A DNA stretch of 48,374 bases, taken from the NCBI GenBank assembly GCA_009777995.1, contig WRKT01000018.1, forward strand, positions 1 through 48,374, written 5' to 3'. The position numbers were made by a program, and so were the translations under genes. This document shows, in pieces, positions 8,668 to 17,562 of the stretch. The notes beneath the pieces were generated by a model, which worked only from the letters and a program-made list of their open reading frames with translations, had not been told where the DNA came from and did no database searches. The stretch comes from Treponema sp. Its GTDB lineage: Bacteria; Spirochaetota; Spirochaetia; Treponematales; Breznakiellaceae. The first letter of the stretch is position 1; each line of letters opens with the position of its first letter.

Positions 8668-10082
8668 CTCTGTATACCTGCAATAACCGGTCTAAAGGAT
8701 ATAAAGGGTGATGAAAAAAAGCCGGGAAGTGATGCTCTTGTGCTAAAGTCCACAGAGCCCTGAGGATTTACCCAAGAGCCCCCCCTAAGTGAGAACTCAG
8801 GCGATGAAAGTGCGCTGATTGCTTCCTGCGGCGCTCTTAGAAAGCTAAGGTGAGAAAAGGGATCGCAGGTCCATTCCCAGAAATTGCCGTAATCGATAAT
8901 ACCTGCCCTTGCTGCATACTCCCATTCAAGCTCAGTGGGAAGTCTCATCTCCCATCCCTCAAACCCTTGGAGAAATTCCCGGGAAAACCACTCACAGAAG
9001 GCTGTCGCAGCATGCATGGAAATACCTGAAACTCCAATCGTGGTAGTGCCGGCAATTTCCTCTAAATAATCTTCATTTACAAGCCCTAAGGTTACTAGAT
9101 TATCCTTATTTTCTGCTCTCCATCTTGGATTTTGCTCAAGGAAAGCTTCCCAAGTTGCAGAGTTAACCACGGTTTCAGAGATATAGAAGCTTCCTACTGT
9201 GCTTCCGGGGGGGAAATTCTTTCCGGGAAGTTGTATTCCCCCGCCTATCAATCTAAAATTCAAGTTACCAAGGCGGATTGGCTGTGAAATTACAGGCTCG
9301 AACGAGGTTTCGGTAAAATTAGCCGATGCATACCATTGGGAAGACATCAATTCAGACCTAGATTCAGAGCTTAATAGCTCTGAAAGCCAAAGTGCTGCAG
9401 AAGGATTATCATTAAGATAGCTTATTATATCATCTAAAGAAGATAAAAGACTTATAGGGGACGGGGAAAGGCCAAGATTGTCAATCAAGGTTTTGGCCCT
9501 AATGAGGTCACGCAGGCCTGCCCTCGTTACCGTAAAACGAGCAGCGGCTTCAAGAATCCCATCCATAACCTCCCCAATCCCTGCATCAATGGCCCCGGGG
9601 CCGAGCCTGTATGCCCCTTCAGAGAGGCTCAAGGGTATTTGGTAGGCAGGCCCCGGCTCTCCTGCAAAGCTCCACTCGGCAAACTCAAATGCCTCATTTA
9701 TGAATGCCGCAACGGGATCGGGAGACTTAAGTGACTCATCAATATACACCCTTGAGGGGAAGAGCCTCGAAGCAAAGACACGTCCCCCTATGTCCTCCTC
9801 GATAAAAATACTTTCAAAGCCCGGAAGGGAAAGCTCTATTTGACGCCTTCCCCTGCCTGCGAAAACCTCATTTGGAGAAGAGCCCCGGTATATTCCGTCG
9901 ACAAGTATGGCAGCGCCTCTTGGTATGGTTTTTACTATAATGACACTGCCGGGGTTCCTTAGCCCGGGATAAAGAAGTATAAAAAAGAGAATTATTAATA
10001 GAATAATCCCATAGAGGCAGGCAAGGTATACCCCGGGCTGAATGCCAAGTATGGGTTTTAAGCGTACATTATCATCAGACAT
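8664..10082 (-). CDS. Membrane-anchored PEGA plus SUMF1 (formylglycine-generating-enzyme-like) domain protein
   Basis: A 472-residue protein. An N-terminal membrane anchor (about 18-40) is followed by a PEGA domain (TIPRGAAILVDGIYRGSSP, about 52-70), a long linker, and a C-terminal SUMF1-like domain (about 275-470). That domain shows FYISETVVNSATWEAFL, RLPTELEWEYAARAG, NFWEWTCD and SLRGGSWVN. The part following AARAG is very short before FWEW, so a segment normal in the family seems missing. Catalytic formylglycine activity is therefore doubtful, and a binding or scaffolding role outside the inner membrane is more likely. The gene begins only about two bases after the predicted transcription start of a perfect promoter. 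It is coupled to smpB by a four-base overlap. Confidence 0.8.
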   Translation of the reverse strand: MSDDNVRLKPILGIQPGVYLACLYGIILLIILFFILLYPGLRNPGSVIIVKTIPRGAAILVDGIYRGSSPNEVFAGRGRRQIELSLPGFESIFIEEDIGGRVFASRLFPSRVYIDESLKSPDPVAAFINEAFEFAEWSFAGEPGPAYQIPLSLSEGAYRLGPGAIDAGIGEVMDGILEAAARFTVTRAGLRDLIRAKTLIDNLGLSPSPISLLSSLDDIISYLNDNPSAALWLSELLSSESRSELMSSQWYASANFTETSFEPVISQPIRLGNLNFRLIGGGIQLPGKNFPPGSTVGSFYISETVVNSATWEAFLEQNPRWRAENKDNLVTLGLVNEDYLEEIAGTTTIGVSGISMHAATAFCEWFSREFLQGFEGWEMRLPTELEWEYAARAGIIDYGNFWEWTCDPFSHLSFLRAPQEAISALSSPEFSLRGGSWVNPQGSVDFSTRASLPGFFSSPFISFRPVIAGIQR

Positions 10083-10090
10083 TGAAAGTC

Positions 10091-10119
10091 ATTATAGAAA
10101 AGCCTCCCTTACTTGTCAA
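10091..10119 (-). promoter_or_regulatory. Consensus sigma-70 promoter of the PEGA-SUMF1/smpB operon
   Basis: The minus strand reads TTGACA (10119-10114), a 17-base spacer, then TATAAT (10096-10091). Both hexamers are perfect and the spacing is optimal. The expected transcription start (6-7 bases after the -10) falls at 10084-10085, only about two bases from the ATG at 10082, predicting a leaderless or nearly leaderless transcript. Confidence 0.85.
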
Positions 10120-10146
10120 CAAAAGCTCTTCATGGTATTTTTTATC

Positions 10147-11178
10147 ATGGCTAAAAATAATGCCGCTTCGGGGCTCAGCTTTTTCACAAAACTTCAACTC
10201 ATTACAGAAAGGTATCTTAGCTATAGGAAAAGAACAAAACGTATTAGAAAAGAAAAGCAAAAGAAGAAAAATATAATTATTGACTGGGTCGGAACATTCC
10301 TCTGGTGTGCAGGCATGGTACTTTTAATAAACCAATATCTCTTCCAGGCCTATGTAATTCCTTCAGGCTCAATGATAGACACCCTTATGGTAGGAGACAG
10401 GGTAATTGTTAATAAGCTGATTTTCGGCCCTGAACTTCTCCCCGGCCTTGCAAAACTTCCAAGCCCGATTAAACCTCAAAGAAACGATATCATCATTTTT
10501 GAGAACCCATCGATTATTTCAAGGGGTCTTGCATTCGATTTAGCACAGCGGATAATTTTCATGCTGACCCTATCCTTGGTAAACATAGATGTGGATGAAT
10601 TCGGTCAGCCAAGGCCCCACTTCTTAATTAAGCGTGTATCCGGAGTTGGAGGAGACCGCTTCATTCAGGAGCGAGGCAATATGATAATCCGCCCCATGGG
10701 TGAAAGCCGTTGGTATGACGAAAGGGATTTCTTCTCTAAGATGGGTATGACGCATAATCTTGAGCGTCTAATGCATGAACATGAATACCCGGCTCTTGAA
10801 GCGGCGGGAAGGGCAGCAGGATATAGGGATTTGGGGGTTAATCTTCCTGCATCCGTTCAGACCCTTGCATCACAGGCAGGGCGAATTATATATCCCGACT
10901 TTTTCACCCATGAAAAAACCCGCCTTGAAGTTTTAAGAGGCGCACATCCCCATGACAGCCGTTATTCCGCACTTCTTGCCCGTCATAATCAGGGGATATA
11001 TGTGCCCGAGACTAGACTGCTGCCGCTTGGTGATAATAGGGATAATTCAAGAGATGGCCGTTACTTCGGCCCTGTTGGAAGTGGAAGGATCCTTGGCAGG
11101 GGTTCCATAATCTACTGGCCCGGTGATTTCAGGGTTCGAGGTTTCGCGGCTTTTGAAAGACTCGGGGTTTTTAAGTAA
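10147..11178 (+). CDS. lepB: Signal peptidase I
   Basis: This inner-membrane serine protease removes signal peptides from exported proteins using a Ser/Lys dyad. From the ATG at 10147 it is 343 residues: a basic cytoplasmic N-terminus, a membrane segment (about 46-66), then box B IPSGSMIDTL with nucleophile Ser75, box D IKRVSGVGGDR with general base Lys162, and box E GDNRDNSRDGRYFG. About 150 residues separate boxes D and E, longer than in E. coli. The frame extends upstream to 10042, but that would overlap the divergent gene. ATGs at 10132 and 10147 are both possible; I prefer MAKNN because the charged N-terminus resembles treponemal homologues. Neither has a clear ribosome site. A second signal-peptidase gene follows 10 bases later. 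Confidence 0.95.
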   Translation: MAKNNAASGLSFFTKLQLITERYLSYRKRTKRIRKEKQKKKNIIIDWVGTFLWCAGMVLLINQYLFQAYVIPSGSMIDTLMVGDRVIVNKLIFGPELLPGLAKLPSPIKPQRNDIIIFENPSIISRGLAFDLAQRIIFMLTLSLVNIDVDEFGQPRPHFLIKRVSGVGGDRFIQERGNMIIRPMGESRWYDERDFFSKMGMTHNLERLMHEHEYPALEAAGRAAGYRDLGVNLPASVQTLASQAGRIIYPDFFTHEKTRLEVLRGAHPHDSRYSALLARHNQGIYVPETRLLPLGDNRDNSRDGRYFGPVGSGRILGRGSIIYWPGDFRVRGFAAFERLGVFK

Positions 11179-11188
11179 TTAAAATAAA

Positions 11189-11899
11189 ATGAAAAAGAAA
11201 AGTTTTTATACAAACCGGAAAAGCAGGAAGTTTCACAATAGGAAAATTTTTATTATTATTCCTCTATTGTTTTTTGCCTGTGTTCATATATCATCATTGT
11301 TTTTTACGATGAGGATTATTCAAAACGAAACTATGTTACCGAATCTGCGTCCGGGGGACAGGATTATCTTCTCTTCATATAGATTCCATACATTTATGCC
11401 GGGTTTAACAAGGCCGGTTTACTATGATAGAGGAAATATAGTTTTAATTGATATGTTTTCTGATGAAGAAATTGATCCGCTTTATCATATTCCTGATGAA
11501 CTCCTGCGTTTTATTACTCTGCAGAGGCTTAGCATTCTTGAGCAAAGAGAAAACAGGTATGTAAAAAGGGTCATTGGTCTTCCGGGTGATGAAGTTACAA
11601 TGTCAAACTTTATTGTAAGGGTAAGAACCAGGGAAAGTAATTTTTCTCTAACTGAGTTTGAACTTACTGAACAGAGTTATACTTCCAATGTACCAAATGT
11701 TTCAATACTTTGGGATTCAAGGCTTCCTTTCTCCGGAGATATGAATCCTGTCATTCTTGGAGAGAATGAAGTTTTTGTTCTCTCTGATGATAGGAGCAAT
11801 ACTAACGATTCAAGAACTTGGGGTCCTTTGCATATAAACAGTATCTCGGGCAGAGCACTTTTCCGTTACTGGCCCCCGAGTCGCATTGGAAGACCGTGA
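11189..11899 (+). CDS. Signal peptidase I-like protein with Thr at the nucleophile position
   Basis: A 236-residue second member of the type I signal peptidase family directly after lepB. It has one N-terminal membrane segment (about 19-40), then NETMLPNLRPGDR, where other members have SxSM followed by Pro-Thr-Leu. The residue before Met49 is Thr48 (codon ACT), not Ser. The general-base Lys126 in YVKRVIGLPGDEV and the box E-like LSDDRSNTNDSRTWG are kept. It may be an inactive partner of LepB, an enzyme using a Thr nucleophile, or a peptidase of altered specificity. There is no clear ribosome site. Its TGA overlaps the GTG start of hemW. Confidence 0.85.
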   Translation: MKKKSFYTNRKSRKFHNRKIFIIIPLLFFACVHISSLFFTMRIIQNETMLPNLRPGDRIIFSSYRFHTFMPGLTRPVYYDRGNIVLIDMFSDEEIDPLYHIPDELLRFITLQRLSILEQRENRYVKRVIGLPGDEVTMSNFIVRVRTRESNFSLTEFELTEQSYTSNVPNVSILWDSRLPFSGDMNPVILGENEVFVLSDDRSNTNDSRTWGPLHINSISGRALFRYWPPSRIGRP

Positions 11900-12999
11900 T
11901 AGAAGCGTCCCTTTATGTGCATATTCCCTTTTGCCTTGAAAGCAAATGTGACTATTGTGATTTTTATTCGGTTCCTATAAAGAGTGATGATTCGCGTATA
12001 GAAGCTTATATTGACACTCTTCTTTTAGAGGGGAAGAAGCTCTTTGAAGAATATAAGCCGCTTTATATTCCCACTGTATATATTGGCGGTGGGACTCCAT
12101 CTATTCTGAACTCAAAGAGAATAAGCCGGCTGTTAACAGGGTTAAATGAAACCATTGCCCGTTACTCTTCTTCCCCTCCAATCGAAATCACTGTTGAAGC
12201 AAACCCCGAGAGCCTTGATGAGGCCTTCCTTGAAATAATTGCTAAACATGGGGTTAATAGGCTTTCCCTTGGAGTACAGACCTTTCATCAGCCTTCAAGG
12301 GACGCTGTTAGCCGCAAGGGACAAATAAAAAACATACTCAAAAACCTAAAACTTGCAGGAGAATACTTCCCCGGGAATATTTCCGCAGATCTTATCTCGG
12401 GCCTTCCCCTTCAGACCCCTGAAACCCTCCTTGAAGATATTGCCACCCTTATGAGTTTTAAACCTGCACATGTTTCACTTTATTCTCTTACTTTGGATAA
12501 GGCTCTAAAAATCCCCGTGCCTCTAAATCCTGATGAACTTTGGATTATTGGCAGGGATGCCTTAAAAAAGGCCGGTTTAAAACAGTATGAAGTTTCTAAC
12601 TTCTGTTTACCCGGAAAGGAGTGCCTGCATAATATTCGCTATTGGCAAAGTGAAACCTGGCTTGGATTAGGTCCCGGTGCATCGGGGACTGTAATAGGGG
12701 AGGGGAGGAGTTTTAGGTATACATTTCCAAACGATTTTGAGAGTTGGAATGACCCCATAAATGAAGAACTCGATAGTTTAACCCTTATTAAAGACATCCT
12801 TCTAATGGGTTTTCGTTATATTGAAGGTCCAAAACCTACTCTCGATATTAATAGGCTTATCCCAAAGACCATTGATGCATGGCGGGAAAAAGGTTTAATC
12901 CGAAAAAACAAAAATGCTCTTACAGAGGAAGGTCTTCTCTTTCTAAATACTTTTTTGGTTGAGGCCTTCATTGAACTTGAAAAATCATATTCCGTTTAA
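11896..12999 (+). CDS. hemW: HemW-like radical SAM protein (heme chaperone / coproporphyrinogen oxidase family)
   Basis: A 367-residue radical SAM protein of the HemN/HemW family. The start is GTG 11896, overlapping the preceding TGA (GTGA), with GGAAG five bases upstream; an in-frame TTG at 11818 would lie inside the signal-peptidase gene. The FeS motif is C13-L-E-S-K-C18-D-Y-C21, that is CX4CX2C, one residue longer than the canonical CX3CX2C. The SAM-binding YIGGGTPS and EANPESL motifs are normal. The HNIRYW motif (HNxxYW) points to HemW, the heme-trafficking branch, rather than HemN. Its 3' end overlaps the convergent helicase by four bases. No other heme genes are nearby. Confidence 0.88.
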   Translation: MIEASLYVHIPFCLESKCDYCDFYSVPIKSDDSRIEAYIDTLLLEGKKLFEEYKPLYIPTVYIGGGTPSILNSKRISRLLTGLNETIARYSSSPPIEITVEANPESLDEAFLEIIAKHGVNRLSLGVQTFHQPSRDAVSRKGQIKNILKNLKLAGEYFPGNISADLISGLPLQTPETLLEDIATLMSFKPAHVSLYSLTLDKALKIPVPLNPDELWIIGRDALKKAGLKQYEVSNFCLPGKECLHNIRYWQSETWLGLGPGASGTVIGEGRSFRYTFPNDFESWNDPINEELDSLTLIKDILLMGFRYIEGPKPTLDINRLIPKTIDAWREKGLIRKNKNALTEEGLLFLNTFLVEAFIELEKSYSV

Positions 13000-15509
13000 A
13001 TTAGGAAATCTGAAAGCCTTCTATAACAGCGGTTTACTATATCTTTTTTGCCGATGTCAACATCATCTTCAAGTTCTGAAATTAACGTTTCTAAACTTGC
13101 AAGGCTTTCATGAAGACCCGCATAAAACCTTGGTGAAGAGCGGAACCTATAATTACCGTAACCGTCTGTATTTAAAGAAGTGAACCCAAGCTCCTTCTTA
13201 TCTTTCTTATGGAGGACCGGCTTTGCAAGGGAAGGAAGTATTGTAATAAGCTTATCCAAGTCGGAACCGGAATTAAACTGTGTATTATTGTGCCTTGTTT
13301 TTTTAATTGAATCTTCAATTCCGATATTAGGTGCAATAGAGAGAATCACTTTTAATTTTTCTCCCCTAAGCAATGTGTATTTTCCTTCTATCGTAACAAT
13401 ACCTCTAAGCCCCTTATAAATTGATGTATTTTCAAGATTTAAATCATTTAATATATTTCTTAGCTTCTCCCAAGGAAGATAAACCATTTTTTTCCCCTTG
13501 ACAGTATGTATTTCAAAAACTTCACCTTCAATTTTAATATGGTTTGTAAAGTCCCTTGCTATTTTTAATTTTTGTACTTTCTTTTCTTCTTTAATTAATT
13601 TACCTTTTTTCACGGGTTTAAAGCTATCGGCAAGGGCGGGGCTTATTTGAGAAAGGAGCCCGAATGGTAATGGGCTAACCGACATTGCATACATTCTTGC
13701 AGTTTTTACTATTTCTCCTGCTACTATAAACTCAGGATTTATTCGAAACATCACTGAGCCCGGATGTATTAAAATACGTTCTGCAGTAAGGCTCCTATAG
13801 AGCTCCCTTCCATCCCTAACGCAAACAAATTGAATAAGTCCCTTTGAAATTGCCGAAAGATAATCGTTAATCGAGCCGCCGCTAAGAACAGGTATTTTCA
13901 TACTTGAAACTATCTCTGTTAATTGACTTACCACATTTGCTATCTCTGCCATCGCCCTTTCGTCAAGATAGTTCTTCTCACAGAACTTCTTACCCATCGG
14001 TGCTTCATTATATGCCTTTAATAGTTTTAAGTAGGAAATAAAGTCCCCGTCTTCGTCCCTAAACCGATGATGAGCCCTGCGTGCATCAATTTCTTCACCC
14101 AGGGGAAGTATATAAGGGCTCTGGGTGGAAAGGAAAGCTGCTGCAATAATTGTTTCATAAATAACATCGGGGTACTTTAAAATGGCTTCTACAATAATTC
14201 TTGAATGTCTTGGAGCAAGCGGGAACTCTGTCATCAATTTCCCAATATTAGAAAGACTATGATCATTTTCAAGTGCATCAAGGAGCATCAAGGTCTCAAT
14301 TGCTGCAATTAAGCCCTCCCTGCCCGGGGAGGAGAGGAAATCAAACTCCTCAAAGGAAGTAATTCCCAGATCTGCCATACGTAAAACCACTTCCGATAAA
14401 TCCGTTCGGTAGATCTCTTCTGTCGTAAACAAAGGCCTTTTCTCAAAATCCTTTCGGTTGTATAACCTATAACAGGTGCCGGGCCCTGTGCGGCCTGCAC
14501 GCCCCTTCCTCTGGTTAGCTGACGCCTTTGAAATTGGCGCCTCAATTAAGCTTGAAGTAAAGGTTCTTGGATTATAATGGTTTAACTTGGATAGCCCCGA
14601 GTCAATTACCGCTGTAATGCCGTCAATTGTCACTGATGTTTCTGCAATATTTGTTGAAACTATAACCTTCGTTTTCCCCTGCGGAGTAGGCTCAAAAACC
14701 CTCTCCTGTTCTTCTTTACCCAGCCTTCCGTAAAGTGGTAAAAGATGAAGTTCCTTGCCGAAACCGGAAGAAGAAAGCAATGACATGCAAGTCTTTATCA
14801 TCTTCTCCCCGGGCAGGAAAATAAGAACATCACCCGAATTGTCTTCACTTAAGAAACGATGCATTATGTCTAAGATTTTTTTGAAAAGGGCCTCTTCTGC
14901 AATGGCAGAACTGTCAAAAACAGTAGGACTGTCATAAATAATTGTTACAGGGAAAACTTGAGCATCAATTTTAACTATGGGACATTGCCCGAAATATTCT
15001 GAAAAAACTGCGGCATTTATCGTAGCAGAAGAGATAATTAACTTAAACTCCTTCCTCTCTTCAAGGACCCGTTTTAAAAGCCCAAGAATAAAATCAATAT
15101 TCAGACTCCTCTCGTGAGCCTCATCTACGATTAAGCAATTGTACTTTGAAAGATAGGGGTCAAGTTTCATCTCTTGCAGAAGGATGCCGTCAGTCATTAT
15201 TTTGATTTGAGTTGATGATGATGTCCTGTCTTCAAAACGCATCTTATAGCCAACCATGGTACCAAGGGGATGACCCATCTGCCGTGCAATAAACTCACTG
15301 ACAGAAAGGGCCGCAATGCGTCTTGGCTGAGTAACTCCAATTATACCCTTCCCCCCGTAACCTGCCTGTTGTAAAATTACAGGGAGCTGAGTTGTCTTTC
15401 CCGACCCTGTAGGGCTTTCTACGACTATTACGCGTGATTTTTCAAGGGCAGAGAGAATTAAATCTTTTTGTGTATAGACAGGCAGCTCAAGATGTTTCAT
15501 TAAGTCCAT
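12996..15509 (-). CDS. hrpA: DEAH-box ATP-dependent RNA helicase, HrpA type
   Basis: An 837-residue superfamily 2 helicase. Motif I ESPTGSGKTT lies at about 31-40, followed by DEAHERSLN (motif II), SATIN (motif III) and QRKGRAGRTGPG (motif VI), then HA2 and OB-fold-like regions. The C-terminus is shorter than E. coli HrpA (about 1,300 residues) and close to the compact spirochaetal HrpA proteins, one of which (Borrelia) is known as an RNA helicase needed for infectivity. It is the last gene of the ppdK operon. The ATG at 15509 overlaps the isomerase stop by 10 bases; an in-frame ATG at 15500 would form TAATG, as at the ppdK/oxidoreductase junction. Cytoplasmic RNA remodelling is the likely role. 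Confidence 0.9.
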   Translation of the reverse strand: MDLMKHLELPVYTQKDLILSALEKSRVIVVESPTGSGKTTQLPVILQQAGYGGKGIIGVTQPRRIAALSVSEFIARQMGHPLGTMVGYKMRFEDRTSSSTQIKIMTDGILLQEMKLDPYLSKYNCLIVDEAHERSLNIDFILGLLKRVLEERKEFKLIISSATINAAVFSEYFGQCPIVKIDAQVFPVTIIYDSPTVFDSSAIAEEALFKKILDIMHRFLSEDNSGDVLIFLPGEKMIKTCMSLLSSSGFGKELHLLPLYGRLGKEEQERVFEPTPQGKTKVIVSTNIAETSVTIDGITAVIDSGLSKLNHYNPRTFTSSLIEAPISKASANQRKGRAGRTGPGTCYRLYNRKDFEKRPLFTTEEIYRTDLSEVVLRMADLGITSFEEFDFLSSPGREGLIAAIETLMLLDALENDHSLSNIGKLMTEFPLAPRHSRIIVEAILKYPDVIYETIIAAAFLSTQSPYILPLGEEIDARRAHHRFRDEDGDFISYLKLLKAYNEAPMGKKFCEKNYLDERAMAEIANVVSQLTEIVSSMKIPVLSGGSINDYLSAISKGLIQFVCVRDGRELYRSLTAERILIHPGSVMFRINPEFIVAGEIVKTARMYAMSVSPLPFGLLSQISPALADSFKPVKKGKLIKEEKKVQKLKIARDFTNHIKIEGEVFEIHTVKGKKMVYLPWEKLRNILNDLNLENTSIYKGLRGIVTIEGKYTLLRGEKLKVILSIAPNIGIEDSIKKTRHNNTQFNSGSDLDKLITILPSLAKPVLHKKDKKELGFTSLNTDGYGNYRFRSSPRFYAGLHESLASLETLISELEDDVDIGKKDIVNRCYRRLSDFLI

Positions 15510-16462
15510 AAATCGGCAGGCTTATCAAAAAGCATAACACTTTGCAGGAATTTAACAGCACTCTCAAGCCCTTCCCTTATTGACATCAGGGGATCCTCAT
15601 GCTCAATGCTAATTGCCCCGGTATAACCAACTGCCTGCAGGGTAGAGATAATATCCTTCCAGACACCGTAATCGTGACCATAACCAACCGTTCTATGAAT
15701 CCATGAGCGTCCAAGAATATCCCTGTTATTAACTGTATCAATAACACCATTAACTTCAACATTGCGCCTATCAAGCTTTGTATCCTTTGCATGGAAATGG
15801 TAGATAGCACCTTTTAGCTGTTTTATCACTTCAACAGGGTTCATACCCTGCCAGAATAGATGGCTTGGGTCCAGGTTTGCACCGATTGCAGTGCCAACTT
15901 CTTTTCGCAATTTTAACAGAGTGGAAGTATTATAAACACAGAAGCCCGGATGTAGCTCAAGAGCTATTTTCGTTACTCCATACTCGGCAGCCTCTTTAAC
16001 GGTTTTCTTCCAGTAGGGAACGAGACATTCTTCCCATTGATATTTTAAAGTTTGGGAATGCTCAGGCGGCCATGAACAAGTGACCCAGTTCGGATTCCTT
16101 GCACCCGGGAAGTCACCGGGGCACCCTGAAAAGGTGATAACAGTATCAATCCCAAATTTTTGAGCAATCCTACAGGCATCGATAAACTCACTATGTGCCT
16201 TTTCTGCAATATCCTTAATCGGGTGCACATGATTTGAGTGAACACTGAATGCACTTACCTCTAATTTTTCCTCGGTAAGCATTTGCCTGTAATCATCAAT
16301 TTTCTTTTGGTCTGAAAGCAGTTCCTGCGCGTTAAGGTGATTATTTCCGGGATAACCTCCGACACCTATCTCTACTGTTTGGACACCAAGGCTGCTTAAG
16401 TACTTAAATGCTTCATTTGCAGGCATATTGTACAGAGGAACAGTAAAGACACCAAGCTTCAT
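15500..16462 (-). CDS. Sugar phosphate isomerase/epimerase-like TIM-barrel protein
   Basis: A 320-residue protein of the xylose-isomerase-like TIM-barrel (AP-endonuclease family 2) superfamily. Typical strand ends are visible: KLGVFTVPLYN at the start, VQTVEIGVGGYPGN, IALELHPGF (metal-ligand Glu), GANLDPSHLFWQG (Asp and His), YHFHAKDTK (His), and GAISIEHEDP (Glu near the end). The start is ATG 16462, which has GGAAG seven bases upstream and overlaps the Gfo/Idh stop (ATGA); the longer frame to 16504 is less likely. Paired with a Gfo/Idh dehydrogenase, it probably acts on a keto-sugar or inositol-type intermediate, but the exact substrate cannot be read from sequence. Confidence 0.88.
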   Translation of the reverse strand: MKLGVFTVPLYNMPANEAFKYLSSLGVQTVEIGVGGYPGNNHLNAQELLSDQKKIDDYRQMLTEEKLEVSAFSVHSNHVHPIKDIAEKAHSEFIDACRIAQKFGIDTVITFSGCPGDFPGARNPNWVTCSWPPEHSQTLKYQWEECLVPYWKKTVKEAAEYGVTKIALELHPGFCVYNTSTLLKLRKEVGTAIGANLDPSHLFWQGMNPVEVIKQLKGAIYHFHAKDTKLDRRNVEVNGVIDTVNNRDILGRSWIHRTVGYGHDYGVWKDIISTLQAVGYTGAISIEHEDPLMSIREGLESAVKFLQSVMLFDKPADLWT

Positions 16463-17562
16463 ATAAACACTTCCTTGCCACTCTCCGCGGACTTGTATAT
16501 ACATTCAAGAATTTGTGTAACAATAAAGGCCTCTTCCGGCTTTACAAGCGGTTCAGTATCCTTAATTATTGAGTCTAACCAGCTCTCCGCTTCAAGATAT
16601 TCCGGCTCACCTAAAATACCTTTAAAGTAGGCGATGTTTCCGCCGCTAGAAAGTTTCTCTTCAGTCAGTTGACCGTGGCGAGAAGTATTATAGATGAGCT
16701 CACTTACCGGATAACTCATTCCTGAGCGTATCTCTGCACCTGCCTTTGTTCCGCATAATGTTGTTGCCGCCTCTCTTGAATCAAGAAGGTTAATAGCCCA
16801 GGACGCTTCAAGGTAGATTGCAGCACCATTTTTCATTTTTATTAAGGCAAAAGCAGAATCCTCAACTTCATAGGTCTTTGGATCCCAGGGACCGAACATA
16901 TTGCCTTCAACAGCATTTGGCAGATTGCCTAGTTTATAGAAAACACTGCCGCTTACAGAAAGAGGCTCATAATTATCCATCAACCATAGAGTCATATCCA
17001 ATGCATGGGTACCAATATCGATTAAAGGCCCCCCGCCCTGCAGCGCTTTATCCGGAAAAACGCCCCAGGTAGGGACAGCCCTGCGGCGAATTGCATGAGC
17101 CTTTGCATAGTAAATTTCACCAAGTTCACCTAGTTCACAGGCTTTTTTTAGTGCCTGTACCTCAGTACGGAAGCGGCTCTGATAACCGATGGTAAATTTC
17201 TTCCCGCTTTTCTTCCATGCATCAAGCATTTTCTGTGCTTCCATAGCTGTATGAGCCATAGGCTTTTCACAGTGAACATGCTTGCCTGCTTCGAATGCTG
17301 CTATAGCTATGGGAGAATGAGAAACATTTGGAGTCAGCACATAAACGATGTCAATAGATGTCTCCGCAATCAGTTTCTTAAAATCGGTATATACTTTTGC
17401 AGATGATGAGCCAAATTCTTTGGCCATTGCCTCTGCTCTCTCCCTAATAGTATCGCAGAAACCAATTACCTCACATTTTTCTCCCAGTTTTGAAAGCACA
17501 GGCAGATGCTTCTGCCTTGCAACACCACCACAGCCAATTATACCGATTTTAAGTTTCTTCAT
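16459..17562 (-). CDS. Gfo/Idh/MocA family NAD(P)-dependent oxidoreductase
   Basis: A 367-residue sugar or inositol dehydrogenase-type enzyme. The N-terminal Rossmann motif GIIGCGGVARQKH (about 7-19) binds NAD(P). The catalytic Lys is in CEKPMAHT (about 98-105), and the substrate-side Asp/His pair is in DIGTHALDMTLWLMD. Length is typical. The ATG overlaps the ppdK stop by one base (TAATG), and its stop overlaps the isomerase start by four, so it sits within a tightly coupled operon. Together with the downstream isomerase-like protein it suggests oxidation and isomerisation of a sugar or cyclitol whose carbon could feed to PEP/pyruvate. Confidence 0.92.
   Translation of the reverse strand: MKKLKIGIIGCGGVARQKHLPVLSKLGEKCEVIGFCDTIRERAEAMAKEFGSSSAKVYTDFKKLIAETSIDIVYVLTPNVSHSPIAIAAFEAGKHVHCEKPMAHTAMEAQKMLDAWKKSGKKFTIGYQSRFRTEVQALKKACELGELGEIYYAKAHAIRRRAVPTWGVFPDKALQGGGPLIDIGTHALDMTLWLMDNYEPLSVSGSVFYKLGNLPNAVEGNMFGPWDPKTYEVEDSAFALIKMKNGAAIYLEASWAINLLDSREAATTLCGTKAGAEIRSGMSYPVSELIYNTSRHGQLTEEKLSSGGNIAYFKGILGEPEYLEAESWLDSIIKDTEPLVKPEEAFIVTQILECIYKSAESGKEVFI

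Noticed and set aside
11818..11895. Longer HemW start at TTG 11818
   Set aside because: It would overlap the signal-peptidase gene by 82 bases; GTG 11896 has a ribosome site and a four-base stop-start overlap.
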